From an uncultured Mediterranea sp. (GTDB taxonomy: Bacteria; Bacteroidota; Bacteroidia; Bacteroidales; Bacteroidaceae), in the NCBI GenBank assembly GCA_945879145.1, contig CAMCUZ010000004.1, forward strand, positions 22,087 through 86,086: DNA of 64,000 nucleotides, given 5' to 3'. The position numbers and the translations under genes are program-made. The notes beneath the pieces are model-generated. The model was given only the letters and a program-made list of their open reading frames with translations, was not told the origin of the DNA and searched no databases. Each line of letters opens with the position of its first letter. Position 1 is the first letter of the stretch. This document shows positions 62,670 through 64,000 of this stretch, piece after piece.

Positions 62670-62988
62670 ACACTCAAATGGCGTATAACTATATACAGGG
62701 CCTCCGAAGTGGGATTGCCCCTGTGCATGCCCCCGCATAGCCCGCGTAGTTCACCCAGGGATCTACACGATCAACGTACAGCGACGAACAGCTTTCACGC
62801 GGTGCAGCGATAACGGCAAACGCACAAACCCACCCCAATAAAACGTTGCATGTATAACCCCTCTGCACGGGACTAAACCCTAACCTCCCCGTCCCCACCC
62901 CCGTGCAGCGGCCTCCCCGCTCCAGCGCCATAGCGGCACCCCGAGCAGCAGGCCACCCACCCCTGCGGGACATGGGGAGGAGAAGACT
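62670..62988 (+). other. GC-rich 300-bp untranslated leader or unknown RNA
   Basis: An abrupt change from AT-rich to GC-rich, C-rich DNA follows TTGCACACTCAAA (62667-62679). No plus-strand frame of use is present; the 209-aa frame on the minus strand is antisense and unlike a protein. If transcription starts near 62670 this is a long, probably structured leader of the Gly/Ser-tailed gene. CCCGTGCAG and CTGCACGGG pair (62857-62866 with 62910-62918 area). Confidence 0.4.
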
Positions 62989-63447
62989 ATGGGTAAAGTT
63001 ACTGGAAACTGGATTACCGGACACCACTCGGGCCGCGCCTGCCGACACGACGACATCTACACCAGGGTGAACCGCAAAACCGGCGCCTGCTACTCCGTGA
63101 AGCTCTGCAACCCCAACACCAACTGGACCGAGAATCAGACGCGCCAGCGCATCAGCTTCGGCACCATCAGCGCCGCCATCAACGCCTGGATCAAGCAGGA
63201 GCAGCTGACCGATTCGGCCGACTACCTGAAGGTGAAGAAGATGTACGACCGCCAGACGCGCTACTCCACCCTGCGCGGCATGATGTACGCCAAGGGCATG
63301 TACACCGTCGATGAGCAAGGCCAGGTGACCGTAGATGTCAACGCCCGCACCCTGGGCGCCATAGCTGGCGGCAGCGGAAGCGACAGCGGCGGAAGCAGCA
63401 GCGGCGGAAGCGACGGCAGCGGCGGAAGCGACGCTGACATCGAGTGA
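62989..63447 (+). CDS. Gly/Ser-tailed DADIE protein, module B (152 aa)
   Basis: Residues 1-120 form a basic globular domain (GKVTGNWITGHHSGRACRHDDIYTRVNRKTG, shown as GKVTGNWITG and YTRVNRKTG; FGTISAAINAWIKQEQL; YLKVKKMYDRQTRYSTLRGMM), then a GGSGSDSGG-type linker and the end GSDADIE. The globular part is not visibly related to the module A protein at 5224, while tail, following hairpin and downstream genes are shared. GGGGAGGAGA before the ATG is a good ribosome binding site, rare here. DNA binding is a guess from charge and from the usual neighbour of smalltalk genes. Confidence 0.78.
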   Translation: MGKVTGNWITGHHSGRACRHDDIYTRVNRKTGACYSVKLCNPNTNWTENQTRQRISFGTISAAINAWIKQEQLTDSADYLKVKKMYDRQTRYSTLRGMMYAKGMYTVDEQGQVTVDVNARTLGAIAGGSGSDSGGSSSGGSDGSGGSDADIE

Positions 63448-63452
63448 CCACC

Positions 63453-63524
63453 AGGAATCGCAGAGAACGATTGAACAATTTAAAATTTAAAATTTAAAAT
63501 GAAGAGTTGAGCTCTGCGGTTCCT
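63453..63524 (+). terminator. Conserved hairpin, module B copy
   Basis: AGGAATCGCAGA (63453-63464) pairs with TCTGCGGTTCCT (63513-63524) with one mismatch. The loop holds three AATTTAA heptamers, one more than in module A. Confidence 0.65.
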
Positions 63525-63648
63525 TATCACTAATCACTAAACAAGCTACAAGCTACAAGCTACGAGCTACGAGCTACGAGCTACAAGCTACAAGCTACGA
63601 GTGACGAGTTGTAGCCCTAAACACTAATCACTAATCACTAACCCCCTC
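63525..63648. repeat. Heptamer arrays before smalltalk, module B
   Basis: TAATCAC, then about ten GCTACAA/GCTACGA units and one GTGACGA, then TAAACAC/TAATCAC. The last block is TAATCAC here but TAATCCC/TTATCCC in module A, so the arrays have been replaced or have drifted in sequence while keeping the 7-bp period. Confidence 0.95.
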
Positions 63649-63654
63649 TCTATC

Positions 63655-63759
63655 ATGACTGAAGAAAACAAGAAAAAACTGATCAAGTTCCTTTGGAATT
63701 TCATCACCTCGCTCATCACCGCCATCGGCACCGCCCTGGGCGTAAGCAGCTGTTTCTGA
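63655..63759 (+). CDS. Smalltalk family peptide, module B (34 aa)
   Basis: MTEENKKKLIKFLWNF followed by ITSLITAIGTALGVSSCF. It differs from the module A peptide by one residue (Ile for Met near position 21), while third codon positions differ several times, which points to selection on the peptide. Same Lys-rich start, hydrophobic helix and V-S-S-C-F end as discussed for the 5921 copy. Confidence 0.85.
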   Translation: MTEENKKKLIKFLWNFITSLITAIGTALGVSSCF

Positions 63760-63767
63760 ATTCACCC

Positions 63768-63890
63768 ACTTGTAGGGGCGCAATATCTTGCGCCCGGATG
63801 CACCCACCGTTTACACTCATACCGTTATAGGGTACACGTTGCTGTACACGTTGCGGCACACAGGGCGGAAAATAGTCCGCCCCTACAAGT
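63768..63890. mobile_element. MITE-like repeat, 123 bp, copy 3
   Basis: Identical to 6034-6156, including both 13-bp terminal inverted repeats, and in the same place after a smalltalk gene. Confidence 0.85.
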
Positions 63891-63897
63891 AAGTAAA

Positions 63898-63947
63898 CCT
63901 TATCCCTAATCCCTTATCCCTTATCCCTAATCCCTAATCCCTCCCCC
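63898..63947. repeat. TTATCCC/TAATCCC heptamers before the second DUF5675 gene
   Basis: Same as 6166-6200 but longer by two units plus a C-run (CTCCCCCC). Confidence 0.93.
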
Positions 63948-63948
63948 C

Positions 63949-64000
63949 ATGCTCCTCACACTTCAACGCACCATGCGGACCGACCGCTACACCATGGGCA
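63949..64000 (+). CDS. DUF5675 family protein, second copy, 5' end only
   Basis: The first 17 codons (MLLTLQRTMRTDRYTMG) are identical at the DNA level to the module A gene at 6201. The window ends inside the gene. Closes the module B tail cassette as far as it is visible. Confidence 0.85.
   Translation, partial: MLLTLQRTMRTDRYTMG

Noticed and set aside
62689..63318. 209-codon minus-strand frame over the module B leader and Gly/Ser-tailed gene
   Set aside because: Runs antisense through a gene with good ribosome binding site; no motif. The leader was listed as non-coding instead.

Overview
The window is a chromosomal stretch of a Bacteroidales bacterium, probably in the Bacteroidaceae/Prevotellaceae range. 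Several lines of evidence agree. Promoters carry the Bacteroidetes -7 element (TAnnTTTG). The gene content is typical of the order: type III glutamine synthetase with Amt and P-II, LL-diaminopimelate aminotransferase plus DapF, DUF4831, PCMD, DUF4248 and DUF5675 proteins, the tiny 'smalltalk' protein, a NagB-PIG-L fusion, and pgi-gpsA-lysS in a row. Shine-Dalgarno sequences are mostly absent. Codons are GC-rich and intergenic DNA is AT-rich, so long antisense shadow ORFs are common. I saw no tRNA, rRNA or CRISPR array.

Layout. 1-146 is the tail of a TolC-like efflux channel. 388-6623 is accessory module A: two unknown proteins, an AT-rich iteron/inverted-repeat site, a P-loop ATPase of the DUF3987/VirE type, a CHC2/TOPRIM (DnaG-like) primase, DUF4248, a Gly/Ser-tailed protein, the smalltalk peptide and a DUF5675 protein. 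6867-21483 holds household and envelope genes: a small membrane protein, an SDR fusion, a GH10-like hydrolase, a lactonase-fold lipoprotein, DUF4831, pgi, gpsA, lysS, PCMD, a BamA/TamA-like barrel and a phosphoethanolamine transferase. 21762-25890 is a nitrogen block (glnN, amt, glnK and a decayed porin end). 26032-28161 is dapL-dapF. 28510-33587 is an operon of three exported peptidases. 33794-36345 has an Rpn-family nuclease-like protein and a sulfatase. 36930-51555 has SIMPL, nagA, the NagB-PIG-L fusion, an amidase-like exported protein, small proteins, YgiQ, a lipoprotein, YIP1, smpB and metH. 51563-56092 has an HhH/outer-membrane barrel protein, rmuC and map. 56166-64000 is accessory module B: a primase(AEP-like)-ATPase fusion, four unknown proteins, its own sigma-70-like factor, an AT-rich iteron site, a Gly/Ser-tailed protein, smalltalk and the start of a second DUF5675 gene.

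Modules A and B are the striking part. They carry homologous ATPases but different classes of primase. Both have an AT-rich palindrome bracketed by short iterons, and both end in the same cassette: Gly/Ser-DADIE-tailed protein, hairpin, heptamer repeats, smalltalk, 123-bp MITE-like repeat, DUF5675. The last part is identical over more than 200 bp between the copies 58 kb apart. I read them as related, chromosomally resident replicon-like or phage-derived modules of unknown function.

Intergenic DNA is also unusual. Degenerate 7-bp tandem repeats of several different sequences recur at about ten loci. A palindrome family built on TGTAGGGGCGG lies between genes and once inside a gene. One promoter sequence with an AAAGC-N2-GCTTT dyad occurs three times.
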